From the NCBI RefSeq assembly GCF_007667275.1, contig NZ_VDQT01000003.1, positions 186,001 through 250,000 on the forward strand: a stretch of DNA of 64,000 nt, read 5' to 3'. The first letter of the stretch is position 1; every line of letters begins with the position of its first letter. This stretch comes from Stenotrophomonas rhizophila (GTDB lineage: Bacteria; Pseudomonadota; Gammaproteobacteria; Xanthomonadales; Xanthomonadaceae). Positions 11,178 to 19,473 of the stretch are shown one piece after another. Both the position numbers and the translations under genes were made by a program. The notes under the pieces were generated by a model, which worked only from the letters and a program-made list of their open reading frames with translations, did not search any database and was not told the origin of the DNA.

Positions 11178-11648
11178 ATGAAAGCCAGGCTGATCGCCAC
11201 CGGCGAGCGCGCGCCCAGTTGGGTCGCGCAGGGCTTTGCCGAGTACCAGAAGCGGCTGTCGCACTGGCTGCCGTTCGAGCTGGTGGAAATCGAGCCCGGC
11301 CTGCGTGGCAGGGGGCGCGACGCGCGCCGCGCGACCGACGACGAGGGCAAGCGGGTGATCGCGGCGCTGCCCAAGAACGCCTACGTAGTGGCGCTGGATG
11401 TGCCCGGCCGCCAGCTCAGTTCCGAACAGCTGGCCCAGCGCCTGGAGCACTGGCGCGGGCAGGGCAGGGACCTGGCGTTCCTGATCGGCGGCCCCGAAGG
11501 GCATTCGAGCGAAGTGTCCGCGCTGGCGGATGAAAAATGGTCGATCGGCCCGCTGACCCTGCCGCACATGCTGGTGCGGCTGGTGGTGGCCGAGCAGCTG
11601 TACCGCGCCGCGGCGATGCTGGCCAACCACCCGTACCACCGCGCGTGA
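11178..11648 (+). CDS. rlmH: 23S rRNA pseudouridine(1915) N3-methyltransferase RlmH
   Basis: A 156-residue SPOUT-class methyltransferase that methylates pseudouridine 1915 of 23S rRNA on assembled ribosomes. The knot region with LIGGPEGHSSEVSALADEKW and the C-terminal LTLPHMLVRLVVAEQLYRA are intact. RBS GAAGGAG precedes ATG 11178. It ends the leuS-rlmH cluster. Confidence 0.97.
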   Translation: MKARLIATGERAPSWVAQGFAEYQKRLSHWLPFELVEIEPGLRGRGRDARRATDDEGKRVIAALPKNAYVVALDVPGRQLSSEQLAQRLEHWRGQGRDLAFLIGGPEGHSSEVSALADEKWSIGPLTLPHMLVRLVVAEQLYRAAAMLANHPYHRA

Positions 11649-11668
11649 AGAAAAACGGCGCGGATGGG

Positions 11669-11696
11669 TTACAAGCCGCGAAAAACTGGTTAGAAT
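11669..11696 (+). promoter_or_regulatory. Predicted sigma-70 promoter for tRNA-Asn
   Basis: TTACAA (11669-11674), a 16-bp spacer and TAGAAT (11691-11696) stand about 10 bp before the first base of the tRNA. Both hexamers are close to consensus. Confidence 0.6.
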
Positions 11697-11705
11697 GCAC
11701 ACCCC

Positions 11706-11782
11706 GCCCGAATAGCTCAGCCGGTTAGAGCACTTGACTGTTAATCAGGGGGTCGTTGGTTCGAGTCCAACTTCGGGCGCCA
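11706..11782 (+). tRNA. tRNA-Asn (anticodon GTT)
   Basis: A 77-base tRNA with a seven-pair acceptor stem (GCCCGAA/TTCGGGC), discriminator G and encoded CCA. The anticodon loop CTGTTAA contains GTT, which reads asparagine codons. The T-arm GGTTCGAGTCC is standard. It has its own predicted promoter and terminator. Confidence 0.96.
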
Positions 11783-11790
11783 GGTTTTGA

Positions 11791-11821
11791 AAAGCCTCAC
11801 AGCAATGTGAGGCTTTTTTTT
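11791..11821 (+). terminator. Rho-independent terminator after tRNA-Asn
   Basis: An AAAGCCTCAC / GTGAGGCTTT stem with a short loop is followed by an unbroken run of T. Confidence 0.9.
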
Positions 11822-11824
11822 TGC

Positions 11825-11936
11825 GCGCGTGCCTGGCCGGGTCGCGCAGCCACGCAGGGCGTGGCTCTACGTTGGGTGGTCTCGATACGCGCGTGCCTGG
11901 GCGGGTCGCGCAGCCACGCAGGGCGTGGCTGCTACG
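11825..11936. repeat. Tandem pair of GTAG-type REP units
   Basis: The unit GCGCGTGCCTGGNCGGGTCG, continuing with CGCAGCCACGCAGGGCGTGGCT and a TACG end, occurs at 11825-11871 and 11889-11936 in the same orientation. On the minus strand each reads GTAG plus the palindrome AGCCACGC..GCGTGGCT. Confidence 0.8.
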
Positions 11937-11955
11937 CTGGCTCGTCCGATTCGCC

Positions 11956-11978
11956 GTAGAGCGACGCCCTGCGTCGCT
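11956..11978 (+). repeat. GTAG-headed REP, opposite orientation
   Basis: GTAGAGCGACGCCCTGCGTC continues to GCT. It faces the REP ending at 11936 head to head, 20 bp away, making a BIME-like arrangement. Confidence 0.75.
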
Positions 11979-12002
11979 GGGCGTGGTGCACGATGGATGC
12001 AG

Positions 12003-12027
12003 GAAGCCCGGGCAATGCCCGGGCTTC
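12003..12027. repeat. Perfect GC-rich hairpin
   Basis: Two 12-base arms (GAAGCCCGGGCA and its complement) flank a single A. The same stem recurs as the core of the terminator at 12595-12625. No T run follows here, so it is not called a terminator. Confidence 0.65.
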
Positions 12028-12307
12028 GTCGTTCCCGAGGCTGGGCAACGCGCCGTTGCCAACGATGCCCAAACCGACAATCGGTTTAGGAACCCTTGTA
12101 TGGAACTTACCGCACACGGCCTTACATCATGTTCGCCTGGCCTCGATGTCAGGTTGCGGTACCCGTCGTCGCGCAGCATTGCTTATCTCCGCCTTGGCCG
12201 CGCTGTAGAGCCCAAGGTGACCGATTGCGGTGACTAGCTGGGTGGCTTGCCAAGATCAATTTACCCTGTGCCTGCCGATCAGGCGGTCTGGATCAAAGGA
12301 CAAAGAT

Positions 12308-12538
12308 ATGTGGCGCGACCTTCTCAAGCTCTTCGTGTTTCTGGCTGCTTTGACGGGCGTGGTGGTGCTGGGCTGGGGACTTCCGTTCTTCGGCCACTAT
12401 CACCGCGGCATGCCAGGCGGCCTACAGGCGCTGATGATGCTGTGCGCCCTGGTCGCGCTGGTGATGATTCCCTTTTCTACCCGGGCTTTTGCCAGGCTGT
12501 TCTTGGGCAGAGGCAAACGTCCTGACCCACGTGGATAG
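12308..12538 (+). CDS. Small two-helix membrane protein
   Basis: A 76-residue protein with two predicted membrane helices (about 8-26 and 38-54) and a basic C-terminal tail (RLFLGRGKRPDPRG). I do not recognise the family. ATG 12308 was chosen because AAAGGA lies a suitable distance upstream and the hydrophobic segment begins soon after. The open frame extends to 12230, but that extension is not protein-like. A terminator follows at 12595. It is alone between REP-rich DNA and the convergent TonB-dependent receptor gene. Confidence 0.6.
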   Translation: MWRDLLKLFVFLAALTGVVVLGWGLPFFGHYHRGMPGGLQALMMLCALVALVMIPFSTRAFARLFLGRGKRPDPRG

Positions 12539-12594
12539 CACCAGGCTGTCATCGCGCGATCTTCAGCATCACGAAGTCGGTGACGTATAAGGAA

Positions 12595-12625
12595 AAAAGC
12601 CCGGGCAATGCCCGGGCTTTTTTTT
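12595..12625. terminator. Bidirectional terminator
   Basis: AAAAAAGCCCGGGCA / TGCCCGGGCTTTTTTTT forms a strong stem with A and T tracts on both sides. It serves the small membrane gene on the plus strand and the TonB-dependent receptor on the minus strand. Confidence 0.9.
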
Positions 12626-12638
12626 GTTGCGCAACGGA

Positions 12639-15464
12639 TCAGTTGAAGGTGTACTTCGCGCCGACGGTGAAGTAACGGCCGATCGCGCCGCTGAAGTGCA
12701 GCGGGTTGTAGTTCACGCCGCCGTAGGTGGTCGGGTCGAGCGGGGCGGTGCGGTCGAATACGTTCTGCACCGAGGCGCTCAGCTCGAAGGCGTCGGTGAT
12801 GTTGTAGCGACCGGACAGGTCGAAGGTGGTGAACGAGGAGATCTTCTCCACCGGCGTGCCGTCCCAGTAGAACGCCAGGTAGTCGCCACCGCGGCTGTCC
12901 TTGTTCTCCAGGCTGCTGATGTAGTTGACCACGCCGCTGACGCTCCACGCGTCCTGCTTCCAGGTGGTGCCGAAGTTGACGCGGTCTTCCGGCGTGCCGA
13001 TGCAGTTGGTCACGTCGCAGTTGCCGTGGGTGCCCACGTAATCCACCGTGCTGTCGCCTTCGGTGCGCTCGAACTTGAGCACGTGGCTCCACTGCAGGTC
13101 CATTTCCAGCTGGCCCGGACCGATGTCGAAGGTCTGGCGGATATCGGTGTCGATACCGCGGACCCGCGACGAGTTGGCATTCACGTAGGCGGTGTTGACC
13201 GCCAGGATCGAGCCGGTGCCGGGAATGCCGTTGATCAGGTTACTGTCGCGCAGCACCTGGCCCGCCGCAATCGCGTCGGCGGTGCTGCCCTGGGCGATTT
13301 CGTTGGTGCGCTTGATTTCCCACGCGTCCACGGTCAACGAGGTGGTGGCCGTGGGCTGCAGCACGATGCCGAGCGAGTAGCTCTTGGACTCTTCCGGTTC
13401 CAGGTCCGGATTGGGGCTGGTGATGATGGCCACCTGGCGTGCACTGCAGTTGGTGGTCACGTCCGCAGGCGGGCTGGCCGCGCAACGCACCGGATCTACC
13501 GCGTTGGAGAACGCCGCCAGGCCGCCGTCGCCGTTTTCGGCCGGGTTGGGGGCGCGGAAGCCTTCCGCATAGGTGGCACGCAGTGCCATCCAGTCCACCG
13601 GCGTCCACTTCACGCCCAGCTTCGGCGTGGCCTTGCCGTCACCGCTTTCGTACTTGTCGTAACGGACCGCGCCGGACAGTTCCAGCTGTTCCAGCACCGG
13701 GGCGGACAGTTCGACATAGCCGGCATACACGTTCTGGGTGCCGTCATAGGCCGAGTAGCCCAGGCCGATGATGTCGCCGGCGTCGGTGTAGGTCTGCGGG
13801 GTCAGGCTGTTGCTGGTCTTGCGCCACTCGGTACCGATCGCCAGGCCAAGCGGGCCGCCCGGCAGGTCCGCCAGGCTGCGCGACACGGTGAAATCGAACA
13901 TGTCCAGGCTGGACTTGGCGTTGGCCTGGATGAGCGGGGAGATGTAGTCGTACAGCGCCTGCGAGTTCTGCCCGGCGTCGTCGCCGATGCGCCACACGCC
14001 GCCTGCGCAGGCCGGGTCGCCGAGGGCGCACTGCACCGCGCTGTAGCGCAGGAAGCCGGTGCGCTTGTTGACCAGGTTGGTGCTGGAATGCAGGTAGGCG
14101 GTGTCGTAGTCCCAGTCGCCCCAGCTGCCCTTGGTGCCGACCAGGAAGCGGGTGAACTCATTGGTGTTGGTGGTCACGCGCGGGCCGACGTCCCAGGCCG
14201 AATAGCGCAGGCGCGAGGCCTGGCCGGGAATCGGATTGTCCGGATGGGTCGGCCCGAGTACGACCGCGCCGGGACCACTGTTGGCGTTGACCGGTCCGCC
14301 CGGGTAACCCCAGCCGCCGGAGACGCCCGACGGGGTGTTGCTGAACACCGTTTCCTTCTTGGAGTAGCCGATCTCGGTGTAGATCTCACCGCCTTCGCCA
14401 TAGGCGAAGCTGGCGCGGCCGAACACGTTGACGTATTCCTCCTTCGGGCTCAGGTCGCGGTAGAGCTGGGCCGGGTTCCACAGGCAGCCGTCTTCGGCAA
14501 TCGACGCGGCGGTCTGGCCCGGAATGGTGGTAAGGCCTTCGCAGCCGGGCAGTGGAACGAGGAACGCGGGATTGGCCGTGGTCACGTTGCGGTCGTCGAA
14601 CACCGAGCCGTTCGGGCCGGCGCCGCCGCTGGTGCCGCCGTTGAGGAAGGCGCCGCCCAGGAACTGCGAATCCTGCGCCGTGATGCCCCACTGGCGCAGG
14701 TCGCCGGTGCCGATCCAGTCGCGGTTCTTGCGGTCGCTGATCTTGATCGCATCGGTCTTGCCGACGTCCAGGCTGAAGAAGGCGTTCCAGCCGTCTTCGG
14801 CGATGTCGCCGGTACCGGCGGTCAGGGTCGCCTTCTTCGCATCGCCGTCGCCGTCGCCGGACACGCCGTACGAACCGCGCAGGATCGCGCCCTGGAAATC
14901 GCTGCGCAGGATGATGTTGACCACGCCGGCGATGGCATCGGAGCCATAGATCGCCGATGCGCCGTCCTTCAGCACTTCCACGCGTTCGACCGCATCCAGC
15001 GGAATGGTGCTGAGGTCGGTGAACACCTTCTGGCCGTCATCGGCCAGGCCATACGTCGCCATGCGGCGACCGTTCAACAGCACCAGCGTGGAGCCGGCGC
15101 CCAGGCCGCGCAGCGAGATGCCGGCGCCGCCACCGGCAAAGCCGTTGCCGAAGGTCTTGGGAATGGAGCCGGCGCCGTCGGAGGTCAGCGTCTGCAGGTA
15201 CTCGGCCACGGTGGTCTTGCCACTGCGGTCGATGTCCTGGCGCGTCACCACCTGTACGGGGGACGGGGTCTCGGTGTTGGTGCGGGGAATGTTCGACCCG
15301 GTGACCGTGATGCGGTCCAGGTTGGTGGCGGGGTCCTGGGCCATGGCCGAGGACGAAGCGAACGCACCGGCGAGCAGCAGCACGCTGCCGGTCAATGCGG
15401 AGGAAACGGAGTGGGCCAGCGTATTGCGACGGCAGGTGCGGCGGGGTTGAGTCGGGTATTTCAC
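12639..15464 (-). CDS. TonB-dependent outer-membrane receptor
   Basis: A 941-residue receptor with signal peptide (ending near SSAMAQ), TonB-box-like DRITVTGSNIPR, a plug domain (VEVLKDGASAIYGSDAIAGV motif) and a long beta-barrel ending in VGAKYTFN with the expected C-terminal aromatic pattern. I chose GTG 15464: AAGGAGAG lies just upstream on the minus strand, whereas the first ATG at 15533 has no ribosome site. Receptors of this size in Xanthomonadaceae import siderophores, carbohydrates or peptides; the sequence does not show which. A TonB-like gene lies immediately upstream on the same strand and may energise it. Confidence 0.93.
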   Translation of the reverse strand: MKYPTQPRRTCRRNTLAHSVSSALTGSVLLLAGAFASSSAMAQDPATNLDRITVTGSNIPRTNTETPSPVQVVTRQDIDRSGKTTVAEYLQTLTSDGAGSIPKTFGNGFAGGGAGISLRGLGAGSTLVLLNGRRMATYGLADDGQKVFTDLSTIPLDAVERVEVLKDGASAIYGSDAIAGVVNIILRSDFQGAILRGSYGVSGDGDGDAKKATLTAGTGDIAEDGWNAFFSLDVGKTDAIKISDRKNRDWIGTGDLRQWGITAQDSQFLGGAFLNGGTSGGAGPNGSVFDDRNVTTANPAFLVPLPGCEGLTTIPGQTAASIAEDGCLWNPAQLYRDLSPKEEYVNVFGRASFAYGEGGEIYTEIGYSKKETVFSNTPSGVSGGWGYPGGPVNANSGPGAVVLGPTHPDNPIPGQASRLRYSAWDVGPRVTTNTNEFTRFLVGTKGSWGDWDYDTAYLHSSTNLVNKRTGFLRYSAVQCALGDPACAGGVWRIGDDAGQNSQALYDYISPLIQANAKSSLDMFDFTVSRSLADLPGGPLGLAIGTEWRKTSNSLTPQTYTDAGDIIGLGYSAYDGTQNVYAGYVELSAPVLEQLELSGAVRYDKYESGDGKATPKLGVKWTPVDWMALRATYAEGFRAPNPAENGDGGLAAFSNAVDPVRCAASPPADVTTNCSARQVAIITSPNPDLEPEESKSYSLGIVLQPTATTSLTVDAWEIKRTNEIAQGSTADAIAAGQVLRDSNLINGIPGTGSILAVNTAYVNANSSRVRGIDTDIRQTFDIGPGQLEMDLQWSHVLKFERTEGDSTVDYVGTHGNCDVTNCIGTPEDRVNFGTTWKQDAWSVSGVVNYISSLENKDSRGGDYLAFYWDGTPVEKISSFTTFDLSGRYNITDAFELSASVQNVFDRTAPLDPTTYGGVNYNPLHFSGAIGRYFTVGAKYTFN

Positions 15465-15640
15465 AGTTTCTCTCCTTACTGGAACCCTGGAACTGGGACT
15501 GGGCGCCGTCAATAAGTTGACGCGTCCAGCCAATCTAGGTTTCCTTCGGGTGATAAAGCTGTGAAAAAATGCTTAATTCGGGACGATTAGTGACGCACGT
15601 CAAGATCGGGTGGGGAGCGCGCGGCTCCCCACCCCGGTAG

Positions 15641-16297
15641 TTACTCCGGCAGCGAGAAACTTACTGGAACCAGCCCGACCGCGGGCACTGCGCGACCGTC
15701 CACCTGGGCGGGCACGAAGCGCCAGTGGCGCAGCACCTGCTGCCGCGCGGCATTGTCCAGCACCCGGGAGCCGCTGCTGCGTTCGATCGACACGGCGGCC
15801 GGCTTGCCGTCGGCGTCGACCTGCACCCGCAGCGTCACCGTGCCCTGCTCACCGGCACGGAGGGCGGCAATCGGGTAACCCGGCGGCGGCGCCGTCCGGT
15901 ACTGCAGTTGCACACCGTCACCCGAGGCCGCCGGCGCCGGTTCGGCCGGCGCGAGGGTCGGCGTCTGGACGTCGCTGGCAGGCAGGGGCGGCACCGCCAG
16001 CACGTCGTCCGCGCTGGCGGTGGGCGGCGGCAGCGGCGCCACGCGCGGTTGGGTGGTCGGCGCACGCACCGGAACCGGTTCCTGCGGCACGATCGGCGGG
16101 GGTGGCGCGGGTTGCGACACCGGCGGGGATATCAGGTTCACCACCGTCCGCTCGCGCGGCAGCGGGGCGGCCATGTACGCGGCAGGAATGAGCAACAACA
16201 TCAGTGCAAGCAGGTGCAGGGCCATCGCCGTGCTCCAGCCAAGCACGCGCGGGACGTCGATCTGCAGTTGGACCATCGGGGGATGCGTACGGACCAT
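15641..16297 (-). CDS. TonB-family energy transducer
   Basis: A 218-residue protein with an N-terminal membrane anchor (about 20-42), a proline-rich periplasmic linker (PVSQPAPPPPIVPQEPVPV) and a C-terminal TonB domain with GYPIAALRAGEQGTVTLRV and VLRHWRFVPAQVDGRAV. TonB passes proton-motive energy from ExbB/ExbD to outer-membrane receptors. GGAGAG precedes ATG 16297. No exbB/exbD genes are adjacent. The neighbouring receptor gene on the same strand is the likely partner. Confidence 0.92.
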   Translation of the reverse strand: MVRTHPPMVQLQIDVPRVLGWSTAMALHLLALMLLLIPAAYMAAPLPRERTVVNLISPPVSQPAPPPPIVPQEPVPVRAPTTQPRVAPLPPPTASADDVLAVPPLPASDVQTPTLAPAEPAPAASGDGVQLQYRTAPPPGYPIAALRAGEQGTVTLRVQVDADGKPAAVSIERSSGSRVLDNAARQQVLRHWRFVPAQVDGRAVPAVGLVPVSFSLPE

Positions 16298-16436
16298 GCT
16301 CCACTCTCCTTGCCAGATGTGCGTGCGGGAACATCAACGTGCAGGGGCCGGGGCCCCGCAATGGCAGCAATACCGCAGCCCGGCGCGGGCCGGAAGTCAG
16401 GGGGCGGGCCATCGTTTGGCTACCGGTCAGAAAACG

Positions 16437-16495
16437 GTAGCGCCGGCCGTTGGCCGGCCCACGCGATAACGAGGCCGGCCAACGGCCGGCGCTAC
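16437..16495. repeat. Inverted pair of GTAG REP elements (long hairpin)
   Basis: GTAGCGCCGGCCGTTGGCCG at the left end is repeated in inverse orientation at the right end (CGGCCAACGGCCGGCGCTAC). The two copies enclose a roughly 13-bp spacer. It lies just after the SIMPL gene, on its 3' side, and could form a long RNA hairpin. Confidence 0.8.
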
Positions 16496-16498
16496 CCC

Positions 16499-17233
16499 TT
16501 ACCGGCCCAGGTCGAAGACGACGTCCAGGTTTACCGACACGGTCGATTCGCCCGGCGAGACCGGGGTGGAGACATCGGCCGCCATCGGCGCCGCTGCGGC
16601 CCGCATCATCACCGGGCGGAAGTTGCCGCCACCGCTCTCGGAAATGCTGACGATCCGGCGCACGCGCAGGCCCAGCGACTTGGCATAGGTTTCGGCGCGG
16701 GCCTGGGCCTTCTTCAGCGCGGCGAGGCGTGCTTCGTCGTACACCGGCTCGGGCTGGTCGATCTCGAACTGCGGGCCGTTGATCTGGTTGGCGCCCTGTG
16801 CGGCCAGGGCATCAAGGACCTTGCCCAGCTTGGCGATGTCGCGCACCTTCAGGCTGACCGTGTTGCTGGCCTGGTAGCCGGTGATCTTCGGCGCTTCGTT
16901 CTCGGCATAGCGGTACTGCGGGCTGAGGTTGACCCCGCTGGTCTGCACGTCGCGCTCGGCGATGCCGGCGGCCTTGATCGCGGCCAGCACCTTGACCATC
17001 TGCTCGGCGTTCTGGCGCATGGCGGTGTTGCCGTCGGTCGCCTGGGTGACCACACCGGCCGACAGCGTGGCCACGTCGGGCACACGCCGGGCTTCGGCGT
17101 TGGCCGAAATGTTGAGCAGGGTGCCGTCTGCGGGCACGGCGATGGCGGGTTGGGACTGGGCGTGGGCGGTCATCGAGGTTCCCAGGGCAAGCGACAGGGC
17201 GAGGAGCAGCGGGGACAGGGGGTTGCGGCGCAT
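16499..17233 (-). CDS. SIMPL (DUF541) domain periplasmic protein
   Basis: A 244-residue secreted protein with a signal peptide ending near TAHAQ, then a DUF541/SIMPL domain (ISANAEARRVPDVATLSAGV, YDEARLAALKKAQARAETYA). Members such as E. coli YggE have been linked to oxidative stress, but their biochemical role is unclear. Two ATGs are close together. The second (17233) was chosen because AAGGAG abuts the first and is six bases from the second. A strong REP hairpin follows the stop. Confidence 0.88.
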   Translation of the reverse strand: MRRNPLSPLLLALSLALGTSMTAHAQSQPAIAVPADGTLLNISANAEARRVPDVATLSAGVVTQATDGNTAMRQNAEQMVKVLAAIKAAGIAERDVQTSGVNLSPQYRYAENEAPKITGYQASNTVSLKVRDIAKLGKVLDALAAQGANQINGPQFEIDQPEPVYDEARLAALKKAQARAETYAKSLGLRVRRIVSISESGGGNFRPVMMRAAAAPMAADVSTPVSPGESTVSVNLDVVFDLGR

Positions 17234-17363
17234 GTGCATCTCCTTGTGAAGGCGTTGAGGTTGGTGTCGGTGCGATGAACGTCTGGTGAGAAGGGGTGGG
17301 GTTGCGAGCGATTGGGTGCTGTTGCTCGCGATTCAGACAGGGCGCGCAGGTTATGCTTCCGCG

Positions 17364-17948
17364 ATGCTTTATCTTGCCTCCCGTTCGCCCCGACGAACCG
17401 AATTGCTGGCGCGCCTGGACCGACCCTTCCATGCGCTCGACCTTGACGTGCCCGAAGTACGGGCCGACGGGGAAGCCGCCTTGGACTACGTGCAGCGCGT
17501 GGCCGTGGACAAGGCCCGCGCCGGATTGGCCCGGGTGCTGGGCGAGGACCCGCAGGCGTGGGTGCTGGGCGCGGACACCGAAGTGGTGCTGGACGGGGAG
17601 GTGTTCGGCAAGCCGGTCGATGCCGCCGACGCCAGCGCGATGCTGCGCCGGCTGTCCGGTCGCACCCACCAGGTGATTACCGTGGTGGCGCTGGTCGCCG
17701 CGGGGCAGGAGCAGGTGACCACCGTGGCGTCGGAGGTCGGCTTCATCGCGCTGGACGAGGCGGCCATCGCTGCCTACGTCGCCACCGGCGAACCGATGGG
17801 CAAGGCCGGTGCCTATGCCATCCAGGGGGGTGCAGAGCGCTACATCCACCACCTGGCGGGAAGTTATTCGGGCGTCATGGGATTGCCCCTGCAGCAGACC
17901 GAACAGTTGCTGCAGGCATTCGAATCGAAGGGAGTCGCCCGTGTCTGA
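17364..17948 (+). CDS. maf: Maf-family nucleoside triphosphate pyrophosphatase
   Basis: A 194-residue Maf protein that hydrolyses non-canonical or excess nucleoside triphosphates to monophosphates. The N-terminal signature [17 protein letters not shown] and the core [16 protein letters not shown] are present, as is [20 protein letters not shown]. It is probably the YhdE (dTTP/UTP) type, given its place before rng. ATG 17364 is the family start. It overlaps the GTG start of rng by 8 bases and so is translationally linked. Confidence 0.93.
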   Translation: MLYLASRSPRRTELLARLDRPFHALDLDVPEVRADGEAALDYVQRVAVDKARAGLARVLGEDPQAWVLGADTEVVLDGEVFGKPVDAADASAMLRRLSGRTHQVITVVALVAAGQEQVTTVASEVGFIALDEAAIAAYVATGEPMGKAGAYAIQGGAERYIHHLAGSYSGVMGLPLQQTEQLLQAFESKGVARV

Positions 17949-19428
17949 AGAAATCCTGGTCAACGTCACCCCACGTGAAACCCGCGTGGCGGTCATCGAA
18001 AACGGCATGCTGCAGGAACTGCACATCGAACGCGGCTGGCGCCGCGGCGTGGTCGGCAATATCTACAAGGGCAAGGTGCAGCGGGTCATGCCCGGGATGC
18101 AGGCCGCCTTCGTCGAGGTCGGGCTGGAGCGTGCTGCCTTCCTGCACGCCAACGACGTGGTCCGCCCGGCCCCGGTGGCCAGCGCCGACACCGAAGGCAC
18201 CACGCTGCCGCCCCCCTCGTCGGTGCCCATCGTGGAACTGCTGCGGGACGGACAGGACATCGTGGTGCAGGTGGTCAAGGATCCGATCGGCACCAAGGGC
18301 GCGCGCCTGACCACCCAGATCAGCATTCCCTCGCGCTACATGGTGCTGCTGCCGCAATCCAAGGTGGTCGGGGTGTCGGCGCGGATCGAGGACGAGGCCG
18401 AGCGCGCGCGTCTGAAGGCCCTGGTGACCGAACTGTCGGCCCAGCACGGCGGGTATGGCTACATCGTGCGCACCAACGCCGAAGGCCAGCCGGCCGAGGC
18501 GATCGCCGAAGACATCGCCTACCTGTCGCGGGTCTGGAACGTCGTCGAGCGCCGCGGTCGCGAAGCGGCCCCCTGCAGCGTGATCTACGAAGACCTGAGC
18601 CTGCCGCTGCGCTCGGTGCGCGACCTGATCCGCAAGGACGTGGACAAGGTGAAGGTGGATTCCAAGGAGACCTTCACCCAGCTGCAGGCCTTCGTGGCCA
18701 AGTACATGCCGGTGCTGGCCGAGAAGCTGGAGCTGTACAGCGGCGACCGCCCGATCTTCGACATGTTCGGGGTCGAGGATGAGATCGGCCGCGCGCTGGA
18801 CAAGCAGGTGCCGCTCAAGTCCGGCGGTTACCTGGTGATCGACCAGACCGAGGCGATGACCACCATCGACGTCAACACCGGTTCGTTCCTGGGCCAGCGC
18901 AACCTGGAAGAGACGGTGTTCCGCACCAACCTGGAAGCGGCCCAGTCGGTGGCGCGCCAGCTGCGGCTGCGCAACCTGGGCGGGATCATCATCATCGACT
19001 TCATCGACATGGACGATGCCGAACACCGCCGCCAGGTGCTGCGCACGCTGGAGAAGGCGTTGGCGCGCGACCATGCCAAGACCACGGTGTACGAGTTCTC
19101 GCCGCTGGGGCTGGTCGAGATGACCCGCAAGCGCACCGTGGAGAGCCTGGAACGGCAGCTGTCCGAGCCCTGCCCGGAATGCAGCGGGCGCGGCTCGATC
19201 AAGACCGCCGAAACGGTCACCTACGAGATCTTCCGCGAGATCACCCGGGCCGTGCGCCAGTTCGATGCCGCGCGGCTGCTGGTGATCGCCTCCTCCAAGG
19301 TGGTGGCGCGGATCACCGATGAAGAGTCGGCGGCGGTGGCCGAGCTGGAGGAATTCCTCGGCAAGTCGATCCGCTTCCAGGCCGACGAGCAGTACCTGCA
19401 GGAGCAGTTCGATGTCGTGCTGCTGTGA
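17941..19428 (+). CDS. rng: Ribonuclease G
   Basis: A 495-residue endoribonuclease of the RNase E/G family that matures the 5' end of 16S rRNA and takes part in mRNA decay. It has an S1-like domain near the N-terminus ([20 protein letters not shown]), the catalytic region with [10 protein letters not shown] and [11 protein letters not shown], and the zinc-link CPECSGRG. The length is that of RNase G, without the long RNase E scaffold tail. GTG 17941 overlaps maf by 8 bases. maf-rng-yhdP-tldD is a conserved gammaproteobacterial order. Confidence 0.96.
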   Translation: MSEEILVNVTPRETRVAVIENGMLQELHIERGWRRGVVGNIYKGKVQRVMPGMQAAFVEVGLERAAFLHANDVVRPAPVASADTEGTTLPPPSSVPIVELLRDGQDIVVQVVKDPIGTKGARLTTQISIPSRYMVLLPQSKVVGVSARIEDEAERARLKALVTELSAQHGGYGYIVRTNAEGQPAEAIAEDIAYLSRVWNVVERRGREAAPCSVIYEDLSLPLRSVRDLIRKDVDKVKVDSKETFTQLQAFVAKYMPVLAEKLELYSGDRPIFDMFGVEDEIGRALDKQVPLKSGGYLVIDQTEAMTTIDVNTGSFLGQRNLEETVFRTNLEAAQSVARQLRLRNLGGIIIIDFIDMDDAEHRRQVLRTLEKALARDHAKTTVYEFSPLGLVEMTRKRTVESLERQLSEPCPECSGRGSIKTAETVTYEIFREITRAVRQFDAARLLVIASSKVVARITDEESAAVAELEEFLGKSIRFQADEQYLQEQFDVVLL

Positions 19429-19473
19429 CCTGGGCATGCCCGTGACCGGTCCTGCCGGCGCACCCGGGGACCG

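Larger units (their letters stand above)
11783..12307. other. Gene-free, REP-rich intergenic region
   Basis: About 525 bases without a convincing gene. After the tRNA terminator it holds two direct copies of a 47-48 bp REP unit, a third REP in opposite orientation, and a perfect hairpin at 12003-12027. The rest (12030-12300) shows only small open frames without ribosome sites and a short dyad ACCGACAATCGGT near 12069. Confidence 0.7.

Noticed and set aside
11772..11782. The 3' end of tRNA-Asn as an attachment site for an integrated element
   Set aside because: No second copy of the 3' end and no integrase or phage gene were seen in the window.
11829..12237. Several small plus-strand open frames after the tRNA
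   Set aside because: They are built from REP sequence, lack ribosome sites and overlap each other in different frames.
12624..15515. A long plus-strand open frame
   Set aside because: It is antisense to the TonB-dependent receptor gene, which has clear plug and barrel motifs.
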